Source of the DNA: Pseudomonadaceae bacterium
GTDB lineage: Bacteria > Pseudomonadota > Gammaproteobacteria > Pseudomonadales > Pseudomonadaceae
Reading direction: 5' to 3'
Assembly (NCBI GenBank): GCA_030602315.1
Contig: JAUVZY010000006.1
Location: 1-64,000 of the forward strand
DNA length: 64,000 bases
Shown piece after piece: positions 47,839-60,049 of the stretch (position 1 is the stretch's first letter; each line of letters opens with the position of its first letter). A model generated the notes under the pieces. It did not search any database. It had not been told where the DNA came from and was given only the letters and a program-made list of their open reading frames with translations. The position numbers and the translations under genes are program-made.

Positions 47839-48114
47839 CTCGGCGAGGTGGCGGCCGGACCTGCGGTCCGGTTGGTGGATCGATAAAGCGCGATCCACCC
47901 TACGGTGCTGGCGCCCGCAGTGCTGACGTAGGGTGGTCAACGGCGCAGCCTTGACCACCAGCAGGCGGCGCGGTGCTTTTTGAGGCCAGGACCTGCGGTC
48001 GTTGACCGCGCGACGATCCGGTTGAGCGGTACTGACGTAGGGTGGCCAACGGCGAAGCCTTGGCCACCAGCGGGCGGCGGGGCCCAGCACCTGCGGTCGT
48101 TGACCACCCTACGC
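47839..48114. repeat. Cluster of GTAGGGTGG-family repeat modules
   Basis: Three modules: GGTGGATCG..CGATCCACCCTACGG (47873-47906), GTAGGGTGGTCAACGGCGCAGCCTTGACCACC (split form, 47928-47960) and GTAGGGTGGCCAACGGCGAAGCCTTGGCCACC (48037-48068, shown shortened), each followed by CTGCGGTCGTTGACC. The final CCACCCTACG ends at 48113. Same family as the array at 13 kb but with longer-diverged copies. The rest of 47690-48154 holds no gene. Confidence 0.8.
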
Positions 48115-48154
48115 TCGCACGCTCCAACGCGGGCGTGCATGGAGCCCGGCATCT

Positions 48155-48319
48155 TCAACTGCTGCGCATTTCCTCGTCGGCCACGGTCTGGTCGGCGTGG
48201 GGGGCGCCGGGTTTGTGCTCGTCGGCTTCGTCCGGGCAGGGCACCTGGGGCACGTCGCCGGGCTGGTCGTGGACGATCGGGTCGGGCTGGGGGATGTCGG
48301 GGCGGGCGTGGGTGGTCAT
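48155..48319 (-). CDS. Small acidic, Pro/His/Asp-rich protein (54 aa)
   Basis: A 54-residue frame: MTTHARPDIPQPDPIVHDQP, then a charged tail ending ADEEMRSS. AGGAGAC lies 7 bases before the ATG, and the codons are GC3-rich like real genes here. It is too short for a secure call and has no recognised family. It diverges from glgE across a 320-base gap. Confidence 0.5.
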   Translation of the reverse strand: MTTHARPDIPQPDPIVHDQPGDVPQVPCPDEADEHKPGAPHADQTVADEEMRSS

Positions 48320-48516
48320 CGCTGTCTCCTGCCGGGGCGTGAAGTGGTCATCAGCGGTCCTCCATGGAGGGCGGCGCGGGGGCTTGGTTCCGGCCGGGCG
48401 AGGGCCGTTCGACCGGCGGGTCGAGGCGCTGCGGCGGCCGCGCCACAGGCGGCGGGGGTGCTGGTCTGTCCCAGTCTAGCCCAGGCCGGGCGGGGCGGCC
48501 GGGGCGGCGGCAATCG

Positions 48517-48544
48517 GAACTTTTGCCCCGCCGTTCGGCTCGGA
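48517..48544 (+). promoter_or_regulatory. AlgU/RpoE-type promoter upstream of glgE
   Basis: GAACTT (48517-48522), 17-base spacer, TCGGA (48540-48544); the AlgU consensus is GAACTT-N16/17-TCTGA. One mismatch. Transcription would start near 48550, 90 bases before glgE. AlgU control would match osmotic induction of trehalose/glucan genes. The rest of the 48320-48639 gap is GC-rich without other clear sites. Confidence 0.6.
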
Positions 48545-48639
48545 CTCACATAACTCGCAAGCCTAGACAACCTGCCGGCAGCGCCCGGGCCTTTGGAAAT
48601 TCGCCGAGGGGCGCTGTGTCGTGCTCGAGGAGTCCTCCG

Positions 48640-50664
48640 ATGACCGACCGTCCCGCCACGCGCGAACCCGCCCAGCCGAACCTCGAGCAGGCCTTGAACC
48701 TGCCGCGCATCGCCATCGAATCCACCGAGCCGACCCTGGACGAAGGGCGCTTCGCCGCCAAGGCGACCATCGGCCACCCGGTCAACGTCCGTACGCGGAT
48801 CTTCACCGATGGCCATGACCAGCTCGCCGCGGCGGTGTGCTGGCGGCAGAAGGGCGAAGAGACCTGGCGCCGCGCGCGGCTCAAGCCGGTGGGCAACGAC
48901 TGGTGGGAGGGCTCCTTCACCCCGACCCAGGTGGCGCTGCACGAGTTTCGCATCGAGGCCTGGTGGGACCTGTACGAGACCTTCCGCCAGGAGCTTTCCA
49001 AGAAGTACGGCGCCGGCGTGCCGGTGGGCCTGGAGGCGGAAGAGGGCCGGCGGCATGTGGAGCATGCGGTCAAGCGGGCCCAGGGCGAGACGCGCGCGGT
49101 GCTCGAGGATGCGATGAACCGCATCCACCACTCGCACCTGATCGAGGAAAAGATCTCGGTGCTGCTCTCGCCGGAAATCGCCGCGGCGATGGAGGCGGCT
49201 GATCCGCACGAGCACTGCAGCTACAGCGCCACCTACCCGCTGGACGTGGACCGCACCCGCGCGCTGTTCGCCAGCTGGTACGAGCTGTTCCCGCGTTCGG
49301 AAACCGACTCGCCCGAGCGCCACGGCACCTTCGCCGACGTGATCCGGCGCCTGCCGGCGATCCGCGACATGGGCTTTGACGTGCTGTATTTCCCGCCGAT
49401 CCACCCCATCGGCCGCAAGCACCGCAAGGGCCGCAACAACAGCCTGGAGGCCGGGCCGAACGATCCGGGCAGCCCCTATGCGATCGGCAGCGAGGAGGGC
49501 GGGCATGACGCGATCCACCCCGAGCTTGGCAGCTTCGAGGACTTTCGCACGCTGGTGGAGGCGGCCGCCGAGCACGGCCTGGAGATCGCCCTGGACTTTG
49601 CCATCCAGTGTTCGCCCGACCACCCCTGGCTGAAGGAGCACCCCGGCTGGTTCGCCTGGCGCCCGGACGGCTCGATCAAATACGCGGAAAACCCGCCGAA
49701 GAAATACCAGGACATCGTCAACGTCGACTTCTACGCCGAGGAATCGAAACCCGCGCTGTGGGAGGCGCTGCGCGACGTGGTCTGGCTGTGGGTGCAGAAC
49801 GGCGTGAAGATGTTCCGCGTCGACAATCCGCACACCAAGCCGCTGCCGTTCTGGGAGTGGCTGATCGCCGATATCCGCGCCCGCGACCCGGACGTGCTGT
49901 TTCTCGCCGAGGCCTTCACCCGCCCGGCGATGATGGCGCGCCTGGGCAAGGTCGGCTTCAACCAGAGCTACACCTACTTCACCTGGCGCAACACCAAGCA
50001 GGAGATGGCCGAGTACCTCACCGAGCTGAACCGCGCGCCGCTGCGCGACTGCTACCGGCCGAACTTCTTCGTCAACACCCCCGACATCAACCCGTTCTTC
50101 CTGCAGACCTCCGGCCGCCCGGGCTTTCTGATCCGCGCCGCGCTGGCCACCATGGGCTCGGGCCTGTGGGGCATGTACTCGGGCTTCGAGCTGTGCGAGG
50201 GCGCGCCGGTGCCGGGCAAGGAGGAATACCTGGACTCGGAGAAGTACGAGATCCGCCCGCGCAACTACCACGCCTACGGCAACATCGTCTGGGAGATCGC
50301 CCAGCTCAACCGCATCCGCCGGCAGAACCCGGCGCTGCAGACGCACCTGGGCTTTCAGGAATACGCCTGCTTCAACGACAACATCCTCTACTTCGGCAAG
50401 CGCACGGCGGACCTGTCGAACTTCATCCTCATCGCCGTGAGCATGGACCCCATCAACGCCCAGGAGGCGCACTTCGAGCTGCCGCTGTGGGAGTTCGGCC
50501 TGCCCGACAGCGCGCAGACCTATGGCGAAGACCTGATGAACGGCCACCGCTGGACCTGGTACGGCAAGACCCAGTTCATGCGCATCGAGCCCTGGCAGCT
50601 GCCGTTCGGCATCTGGCGCATCACACCGCCGGGGCGCGATCCCGACCTGCCGGTAGGCCAGTGA
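48640..50664 (+). CDS. glgE: Alpha-1,4-glucan:maltose-1-phosphate maltosyltransferase GlgE
   Basis: GlgE extends alpha-1,4-glucan in the cytoplasm by transferring maltosyl units from maltose-1-phosphate. The 674-residue protein has an N-terminal beta domain (about 20-125), a helical insert (about 130-190), the (beta/alpha)8 barrel and a C-terminal beta domain. Catalytic residues sit as in Streptomyces GlgE: nucleophile Asp395 in MFRVDNPHTKPLPFW and acid Glu424 in LFLAEAFTRPAMM. Other signatures: VLYFPPIHPIGRKHRKGRNN and PDINPFFLQTSGRPGFLIRA. It is first in an operon with treS-maltokinase (14-base gap) and glgB, the full GlgE pathway. The start at 48640 has GAGGAG upstream. Confidence 0.96.
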   Translation: MTDRPATREPAQPNLEQALNLPRIAIESTEPTLDEGRFAAKATIGHPVNVRTRIFTDGHDQLAAAVCWRQKGEETWRRARLKPVGNDWWEGSFTPTQVALHEFRIEAWWDLYETFRQELSKKYGAGVPVGLEAEEGRRHVEHAVKRAQGETRAVLEDAMNRIHHSHLIEEKISVLLSPEIAAAMEAADPHEHCSYSATYPLDVDRTRALFASWYELFPRSETDSPERHGTFADVIRRLPAIRDMGFDVLYFPPIHPIGRKHRKGRNNSLEAGPNDPGSPYAIGSEEGGHDAIHPELGSFEDFRTLVEAAAEHGLEIALDFAIQCSPDHPWLKEHPGWFAWRPDGSIKYAENPPKKYQDIVNVDFYAEESKPALWEALRDVVWLWVQNGVKMFRVDNPHTKPLPFWEWLIADIRARDPDVLFLAEAFTRPAMMARLGKVGFNQSYTYFTWRNTKQEMAEYLTELNRAPLRDCYRPNFFVNTPDINPFFLQTSGRPGFLIRAALATMGSGLWGMYSGFELCEGAPVPGKEEYLDSEKYEIRPRNYHAYGNIVWEIAQLNRIRRQNPALQTHLGFQEYACFNDNILYFGKRTADLSNFILIAVSMDPINAQEAHFELPLWEFGLPDSAQTYGEDLMNGHRWTWYGKTQFMRIEPWQLPFGIWRITPPGRDPDLPVGQ

Positions 50665-50678
50665 GGTTGGGTAGGGGT

Positions 50679-54003
<3,325 letters not shown>

Positions 54004-54011
<8 letters not shown>

Positions 54012-56217
54012 CCGAGTAGCCGTGACCCTGTCCGGAACATCCCTGTTGCCCGGCGACGCCGAGGTGGATGCGCTGGTGCGTGGCGTGCATGGCAATCCCT
54101 TCGCCATCCTCGGCCCGCACGCCGATCGCGATGGCCTGGTGGTGAGGGCCTATCTGCCCAACGCCCTGGGGGTCGATCTGCTGGACTGGGATGACCAGGT
54201 CCTCTCGCCCATGGATCAGGGCCAGGTGCCCGGGCTGTTCTTCGCCCGGCTGGAGCGCCCGCAGCGCTACCGCCTGCGTATCCGTTGGCCAGGGGGCGAG
54301 CAGATCACCGAAGATCCCTACAGTTTCGGCCCGCAGCTTGGCGAGATGGACCTGTACCTGTTCGCCGAGGGCAATCACCGCAATCTGGGCCACGTGTTCG
54401 GCGCGCAACTGGCCGAAGTCGATGGCGTGCCGGGTGTGCGCTTTTGCGTCTGGGCGCCCAACGCCCGGCGCGTGTCGGTGGTGGGCGATTTCAACAGCTG
54501 GGACGGCCGCCGCCACCCGATGCGCCTGCGCTTTCCGGCCGGCGTCTGGGAGCTGTTCATCCCGCGTCTGGGGCCGGGCGAAAAGTACAAGTACGAGATT
54601 CTCGGCCCGCACGGCCTGCTGCCGCAGCGTGCCGATCCGGTGGCGCTGGCCACCGAACTGCCGCCCGGCACCGCCTCGGTGGTCGCCCGGCCCCTGCAGC
54701 ATCAATGGCGAGACGGCGAGTGGCTGGAGCAGCGCAAGGCGCGCCAGGCGGTCAACGCGCCGATGTCGATCTACGAGGTGCACGTCGGTTCCTGGCGCAA
54801 GGAGGGCGGCGACCACGGGCGCTACTACAACTGGCATGAGCTGGCCGAGCGCCTGATTCCCTACGTGGTGGAAATGGGTTTCACCCATATCGAGCTGATG
54901 CCGATCATGGAGCACCCGTTCGGCGGCTCCTGGGGCTACCAGCCGCTGTCGCAGTTCGCCCCCAGCGCGCGCTACGGCTCGCCGGAAGACTTCGCCGCGT
55001 TCATCGACGCCTGCCACCAGGCCGGTATCGGCGTGATCCTCGACTGGGTACCGGCGCATTTCCCCACCGACGGGCATGGCCTCGGGCATTTCGACGGCAC
55101 CTCGCTGTACGAATACGCCCACCCGTTCGAGGGCTTTCACCAGGACTGGGACACCTTCATCTACAACCTCGGCCGCACCGAAGTGCACGGCTTCATGCTG
55201 GCCTCGGCGCTGCACTGGCTGCGCGAGTTCCACGTCGACGGCCTGCGCGTGGACGCGGTGGCCTCGATGCTCTACCGCGACTATTCGCGCAAGGAAGGCG
55301 AGTGGATTCCCAACCGCTACGGCGGCCGCGAAAACCTCGAGGCCATCGACTTTTTGCGCCACCTGAACGACGTGGTGGAGTTCGAGGCGCCCGGCGCGGT
55401 GGTGATCGCCGAGGAATCCACCGCGTTTCCCGGCGTTTCCCGGCCGACCCAGGACGGCGGGCTGGGCTTTGCCTACAAGTGGAACATGGGCTGGATGCAC
55501 GACACCCTCAAGTACATCGAGGAAAACCCCATCCACCGCGCCTACCACCACGACAAGATGACCTTCGGGCTGATCTACGCCTTCTCCGAGCACTTCGTGC
55601 TGCCGATCTCGCATGACGAGGTGGTACACGGCAAGCGCTCGCTGATCGACAAGATGCCCGGCGATCGCTGGCAGAAGTTCGCCAACCTGCGTGCCTACCT
55701 GTCGTTCATGTGGACCCATCCGGGCAAGAAGCTCCTGTTCATGGGCAGCGAATTCGGCCAGTGGCGCGAGTGGAGCCATGACCGCGAGCTGGACTGGTTC
55801 CTGCTCGACGAACCCGACCACCGCGGTGCCCAGCGTCTGGTGCAGGATCTCAACCGCCTGTACCAGGGCGCGCCAGCGCTCTACGAGCGTGACAGCGACT
55901 ACCGCGGCTTCCAGTGGGTGATCGGCGACGATCGCTGGAACAGCGTCTATGCCTGGCTGCGCTGGAGCGAAAGCGGTGAGCCGCTGCTGGTGGTGTGCAA
56001 CTTCACCCCGGTGGTGCGCGAGGGCTATGGCGTCGGCGTGCCACGCGACGGCAGGTGGGTCGAGGTGCTCAACAGCGATGCCGAGTGCTACGGCGGCTCC
56101 AACGTCGGCAACGGCGGGCTGCTCGAAGCGCTGGAAGAGCCCTCGCACGGCCAGCCAGCCACTCTCATGCTGACCCTGCCGCCGCTGGCCGTGGTGATCC
56201 TGCGCCCGACCGAATAA
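54004..56217 (+). CDS. glgB: 1,4-alpha-glucan branching enzyme GlgB
   Basis: GlgB introduces alpha-1,6 branches into the glucan made by GlgE. The 737-residue protein has two N-terminal CBM48-like domains ([40 protein letters not shown]), a GH13 barrel and a C-terminal beta domain. Catalytic residues: Asp417 ([13 protein letters not shown]), Glu470 ([13 protein letters not shown]), Asp538 ([11 protein letters not shown]). The length is normal for bacterial GlgB. Third gene of the glgE operon, overlapping the treS stop; a strong terminator follows 20 bases after its stop. Confidence 0.97.
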
Positions 56218-56239
56218 GCGCGGGTTCACCCAGTGGATG

Positions 56240-56266
56240 AAAAAAGCGGCGCAAGCCGCTTTTTTT
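56240..56266. terminator. Bidirectional terminator between convergent glucan operons
   Basis: A-tract, GCGGC-GCAA-GCCGC stem, then seven T; the whole ATGAAAAAAGCGGC / GCCGCTTTTTTTCAT is nearly palindromic, so it can stop transcripts from both sides. Confidence 0.9.
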
Positions 56267-56269
56267 CAT

Positions 56270-56549
56270 GGTCTTTTACGGTCTTCGGCGCGTTGGGAAC
56301 AAGGGCTTGCGAGCCATTATTCGAGTCGATTCTCGAATTCGAGGCCTATTGGAATCAACAAGTTAGCACGATTGGTTGATGTGCTTTATCACCGCAGCGG
56401 CGGCGCAGCCAGTCAGGCGCTGCCTGTGCCGCGTCGATCAGGCCGCCTGAAGAGTTCGCAGCGGTGTGCTGAGGCGAGTTTGACCGGGCCGGACCGGCCT
56501 GGCGACGGCGCGATCGTCCAGGCACCCAGACCCTGCGCCGCGCCCAGGC
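56270..56549. other. 280-base gap with no gene found
   Basis: Between the terminator and the M23 peptidase stop. It contains an AT-richer patch (about 56310-56400, with TTCGAGTCGATTCTCGAATT, an imperfect inverted repeat) unlike its surroundings. No start signals or frames with gene-like composition were seen. Confidence 0.45.
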
Positions 56550-57419
56550 TCAGCGCGGATCGTTGGCGGCGAAGTTGGGCAGGCTGTCCACCGGACGGGT
56601 GAAGCGGAACGGGATCGAGCGCAGCTCGCCGTCGACTTCCTTCTGCACCACGAAATGCAGGTGCGGTCCGGTGCTGCGGCCGGTGTTGCCGGACTTGCCG
56701 AGCAGGCTGCCGATCTCCACCCGGTCGCCGGGTTTGACCCGCACCGTGCCCGGGTGCAGATGCAGGTAGGCGGCGTGGGTGCCGTCGTCATGCAGCACCC
56801 GCACGAAGTTGCCGCCCGGATAGGGCGAGCGGCCCAGCTGGTTGTTGCGCGTGGCGATCACCTTGCCGGCTCGCGCCGCGAGGATCGGCGTGCCCACCGG
56901 CATGGCGATGTCCACCGCATAGCGACCCTTGGGACTCTGGTGGCTGAAGTCGCCACCGGCGCCCTGGGAGATGCGGAACGGACCGCCGCGCCAGGGCAGC
57001 TCGTAGGCCGGACCGGCGACCGGGCCGACCTTCTTCGGCTCGGGGGAGTAGTCCACCGAGTAACTGAAACTGTGCTTGTAGATCATCGGCAGCCCCGGAT
57101 CGCGCTTGCGCAGGGTCGCCACGCGCACCTGGCTGCCCGGCGGGATCAGCCGTTGCAGCGGTGCGCGGCCGACGCCTGCGACGTTCACCAGGTGGCTGAA
57201 GGCGACCACGGCGTTGACCGGCACCTGCATGTCGTTGCGCACTTCGAGGGTCTGCACGTTGCCGCGCCGCTGGATCACCAGTTGCACGTCCCGGGTCGAT
57301 GAAGGGCCGGAAACGCGAGTGCGCTCCTTGTCCGCCACACTGGCCTGGGCTGTGGAAAGGCTGGCCTGATCCAGGCCGATGGCCATGGTCAGTCCGTAGA
57401 TCATCCAGAGGCGTCGCAT
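56550..57419 (-). CDS. Exported M23-family metallopeptidase (peptidoglycan endopeptidase type)
   Basis: A 289-residue periplasmic protein with an N-terminal signal (MRRLWMIYGLTMAIGLDQAS region) and a C-terminal M23/LytM domain. Zinc-site residues are recognisable: His and Asp in DFSHQSPKGRYAVDIAMPVG, and His in DGTHAAYLHLHPGTVRVK and GRSTGPHLHFVVQ. All classic LytM ligands (HxxxxxxxxD, HxH) are therefore present and it is likely active on cell-wall peptides. The first half (about 45-150) is a beta-rich domain of unknown role. It starts 4 bases after the glgX stop, so it is the last gene of the treY-glgX operon, an unusual place for a wall enzyme. Confidence 0.9.
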   Translation of the reverse strand: MRRLWMIYGLTMAIGLDQASLSTAQASVADKERTRVSGPSSTRDVQLVIQRRGNVQTLEVRNDMQVPVNAVVAFSHLVNVAGVGRAPLQRLIPPGSQVRVATLRKRDPGLPMIYKHSFSYSVDYSPEPKKVGPVAGPAYELPWRGGPFRISQGAGGDFSHQSPKGRYAVDIAMPVGTPILAARAGKVIATRNNQLGRSPYPGGNFVRVLHDDGTHAAYLHLHPGTVRVKPGDRVEIGSLLGKSGNTGRSTGPHLHFVVQKEVDGELRSIPFRFTRPVDSLPNFAANDPR

Positions 57420-57423
57420 CGTG

Positions 57424-59574
57424 TCACTCCTCGTCTTTGATCAGTTCAAAGAGCAGAAATGAGCGCCCGTGTACCTCGAACTCGGAGTTGTAATCGAAGC
57501 GTTCCGGACGTGCAGTGGGCTTGTTGGTGTCGATCAGACGGTTCCAGTGCATGCCCTGCGGGACTTCCGGCAGCAGAAAACGAACCTCGTCGTGGTGCGC
57601 GTTGACGATGATCAGCAAGGTGGCATCGGAGCCGGCGCGGCGGATGCCGGTGGCCTGGGCGCGACCGTCCAGCACCACACCCAGGCAGCGGTTCTGGTGG
57701 TCGTGCCAGTGTTCGATGCCCATTTCTTCGCCGTTGGGCGCGAGCCAGGTGACGTCCTTGACCCCCAGTTCCTCGTTGTAGGCGCCGATCAAAAAGCGAC
57801 CGCGGCGCAGCATGGGGAAGCGCTGGCGCAGGCGGATCAGCTTGCGCACGAAGGCGATCAGATTCTCCGCCTCGTCGTCCAGCGCCCAGTCCACCCAGCC
57901 GATCTCGCTGTCCTGGCAGTAGGCGTTGTTGTTGCCGTACTGGGTGCGGGCGAACTCGTCGCCGGCCACGATCATCGGCGTGCCCTGGGAAAACAGCAGC
58001 GTGGCGAAGAAGTTGCGCATCTGCCGATAGCGCAACTGCTGGATCTGGCGGTTGTTGGTCGGCCCTTCGTGGCCATGGTTCCACGACAGGTTGTTGTCGG
58101 TGCCGTCGCGGTTGTTCTCGTCGTTGGCTTCGTTGTGCTTGTGGTTGTAGGAAACCAGGTCGTTCAAGGTGAAGCCGTCGTGCGCGGTGACGAAGTTGAC
58201 CGAGCTGAACGGGCGCCGGCCGCGCTGGTTGAACAGGTCACCCGAGCCGGTCAGGCGGCGGGCGAAGTCGGCGATCTTGCCCTCGTCGCCCTTCCAGAAC
58301 GAACGCACGGTGTCGCGGAACTGGTCGTTCCACTCCGCCCAGCCGGGCGGGAAACGGCCGACCTGATAGCCGCCGGGGCCGATGTCCCAGGGTTCGGCGA
58401 TCAGCATGGAGGCGCTGAGGGTCGGGTCCTGGCGGCAGGCGACCAGAAAGGCATGGCGTTCGTCATAGCCGTAATGCTCGCGGCCGAGGATGGTGGCGAG
58501 GTCGAAGCGAAAGCCGTCGACGTGCATCTCTTCGGCCCAGTAGCGCAGCGAGTCGGTGACCATCTGCAGCACGCGCGGGTGCGAGAGGTCGAGCGTGTTG
58601 CCGGTACCCGAATCGTTGATGTAGTAGCGCTTCTCGTCGGGCATCAGCCGGTAGTAGGAGGCGTTGTCGATGCCGCGGAAGGAGAGGGTCGGCCCGCGCT
58701 CGTTGCCCTCGGCGGTGTGGTTGTAGACCACATCGAGGATGATCTCGAGGTTGGCGTTGTGCAGGTGGGTGACCATCTCCTTGAATTCGGTGATCTTGCC
58801 GTTGGCCAGATAACCCGGATGCGGGGCGAAGAAGGCGATGCTGTTGTAGCCCCAGTAGTTGCTCATGCCCTTTTCCAGCAGGTGCTGGTCCTGCACGAAG
58901 GCATGGATGGGCAGAAACTCGATGGACGAGACGCCCAGCTTGCGGATGTAGTCGATCACCTCGGGCGTCTTGAAGGCGGCGAAGGTGCCGCGCAACTCCT
59001 CGGGCACCGCCGGGTGGCGCATGGTGTAGCCGCGCACATGGGTCTCGTAGATGATCGTGCGATCCCAGGGCGTCTGCACCGGGTGGTCGCGGCCCCAGGT
59101 GAAGGCGGGGTCGATGATCTTGCACTTGGGCACGAAGGGCGCGCTGTCGCGCTCGTCGTACGACAGGTCGCCGTCGGGGTGGCCGATGGTGTAGCCAAAC
59201 AGCGCCTCCGACCAGCGCAGGCCGCCTACCAGCTGCTTGGCATAGGGGTCGATCAGAAGCTTGTTGGGGTTGAAACGGTGGCCTGCGTCCGGCTCGTAGG
59301 GGCCGTGCACGCGGTAGCCGTAGATCCGTCCGGGGTGAGCGTCGGGCAGGTAACCGTGGAAGATCTCGTCGGTGTATTCGGGCAGCTCGATGCGCTCGAT
59401 TTCGTTCTCGCCGCTTTCATCGAACAGACACAGCTCCACCTTGGTGGCGTGCGCCGAGAAGATCGCGAAGTTGACTCCGAGGCCGTCCCAGGTTGCCCCC
59501 AAAGGATAGGGCAAGCCCTCGCGGATGCGGGAAGGGGTCATTACCTGGGGCGGCGGGGCGGACTTTTTAGGCAT
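57424..59574 (-). CDS. glgX: Glycogen debranching enzyme GlgX
   Basis: GlgX hydrolyses alpha-1,6 branches of glycogen limit dextrins in the cytoplasm. The 716-residue protein has an N-terminal CBM48 (REGLPYPLGATWDGLGVNFA), a GH13 barrel and a C-terminal beta domain. Signatures: TIIYETHVRGYTMRHPAVPE, catalytic Asp in VDGFRFDLATILGRE, Glu in MLIAEPWDIGPGGYQV, and Asp in NFVTAHDGFTLNDLVSYNHK. The length fits GlgX/TreX. It releases linear malto-oligosaccharides that TreY can use. It is preceded by the DUF2934 gene (84-base gap) and followed 4 bases later by the M23 peptidase. Confidence 0.96.
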   Translation of the reverse strand: MPKKSAPPPQVMTPSRIREGLPYPLGATWDGLGVNFAIFSAHATKVELCLFDESGENEIERIELPEYTDEIFHGYLPDAHPGRIYGYRVHGPYEPDAGHRFNPNKLLIDPYAKQLVGGLRWSEALFGYTIGHPDGDLSYDERDSAPFVPKCKIIDPAFTWGRDHPVQTPWDRTIIYETHVRGYTMRHPAVPEELRGTFAAFKTPEVIDYIRKLGVSSIEFLPIHAFVQDQHLLEKGMSNYWGYNSIAFFAPHPGYLANGKITEFKEMVTHLHNANLEIILDVVYNHTAEGNERGPTLSFRGIDNASYYRLMPDEKRYYINDSGTGNTLDLSHPRVLQMVTDSLRYWAEEMHVDGFRFDLATILGREHYGYDERHAFLVACRQDPTLSASMLIAEPWDIGPGGYQVGRFPPGWAEWNDQFRDTVRSFWKGDEGKIADFARRLTGSGDLFNQRGRRPFSSVNFVTAHDGFTLNDLVSYNHKHNEANDENNRDGTDNNLSWNHGHEGPTNNRQIQQLRYRQMRNFFATLLFSQGTPMIVAGDEFARTQYGNNNAYCQDSEIGWVDWALDDEAENLIAFVRKLIRLRQRFPMLRRGRFLIGAYNEELGVKDVTWLAPNGEEMGIEHWHDHQNRCLGVVLDGRAQATGIRRAGSDATLLIIVNAHHDEVRFLLPEVPQGMHWNRLIDTNKPTARPERFDYNSEFEVHGRSFLLFELIKDEE

Positions 59575-59658
59575 GCAGTCTCCAAAGCGTCACTGGAAAG
59601 GTACCCAGCGCACGGCACGGCCAGACGGCTTCGGCCGCTGGCGCGTGCGGGCGAGGGA

Positions 59659-60033
59659 TCAAGCGTCTTTCTTCTTGCGCGGCGCGCGGGGCTTCTTGAT
59701 CGCCTCCGGGGTGCCCGCGGCGGCCTCGGTGGCCGCGGCAGGCGATGCAGCGGCGCTGGCCTTGGTGCGGGTGGCGCGGGGTTTGACCGGCACCTCGACC
59801 TGAGCGATCAGGCTGGTATCGGCCGCCGGCATCGAGGCGGCAGTGGCCTCGGTGGGCTTGAGGGCGGTCTTGCGCGTCCTGCTGGCGGGCATCTGCGCCG
59901 CGGAAGGTTGCAGTTCAGCCTCGGCCAGCCTGCACGCCATATCCCAATGACGGTGATGCTCTCCATCAGGGCAACCCTCCGACTGCCAGATCTGATAGGC
60001 AAGCTCGCGGACGCGTTGCTCGTTCATGCTCAT
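59659..60033 (-). CDS. DUF2934 protein with basic Ala/Lys/Pro tail
   Basis: A 124-residue protein. Residues 1-40 are a DUF2934 domain (MNEQRVRELAYQIWQSEGCP, then HWDMACRLAEAEL), a short helical motif often encoded next to trehalose/glycogen genes. The rest is low-complexity Ala/Pro/Thr/Lys ending PKKPRAPRKKKDA-like sequence, resembling histone H1-type tails that bind DNA or polyanions. It lies between treY and glgX, so it is expressed with them. Function is unknown; a start two codons later is possible. Confidence 0.82.
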   Translation of the reverse strand: MSMNEQRVRELAYQIWQSEGCPDGEHHRHWDMACRLAEAELQPSAAQMPASRTRKTALKPTEATAASMPAADTSLIAQVEVPVKPRATRTKASAAASPAAATEAAAGTPEAIKKPRAPRKKKDA

Positions 60034-60049
60034 GCTCGTGACTCTCCAT

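Noticed and set aside
48316-50547. 743-codon minus-strand frame opposite glgE
   Set aside because: Antisense shadow; glgE catalytic residues are on the plus strand.
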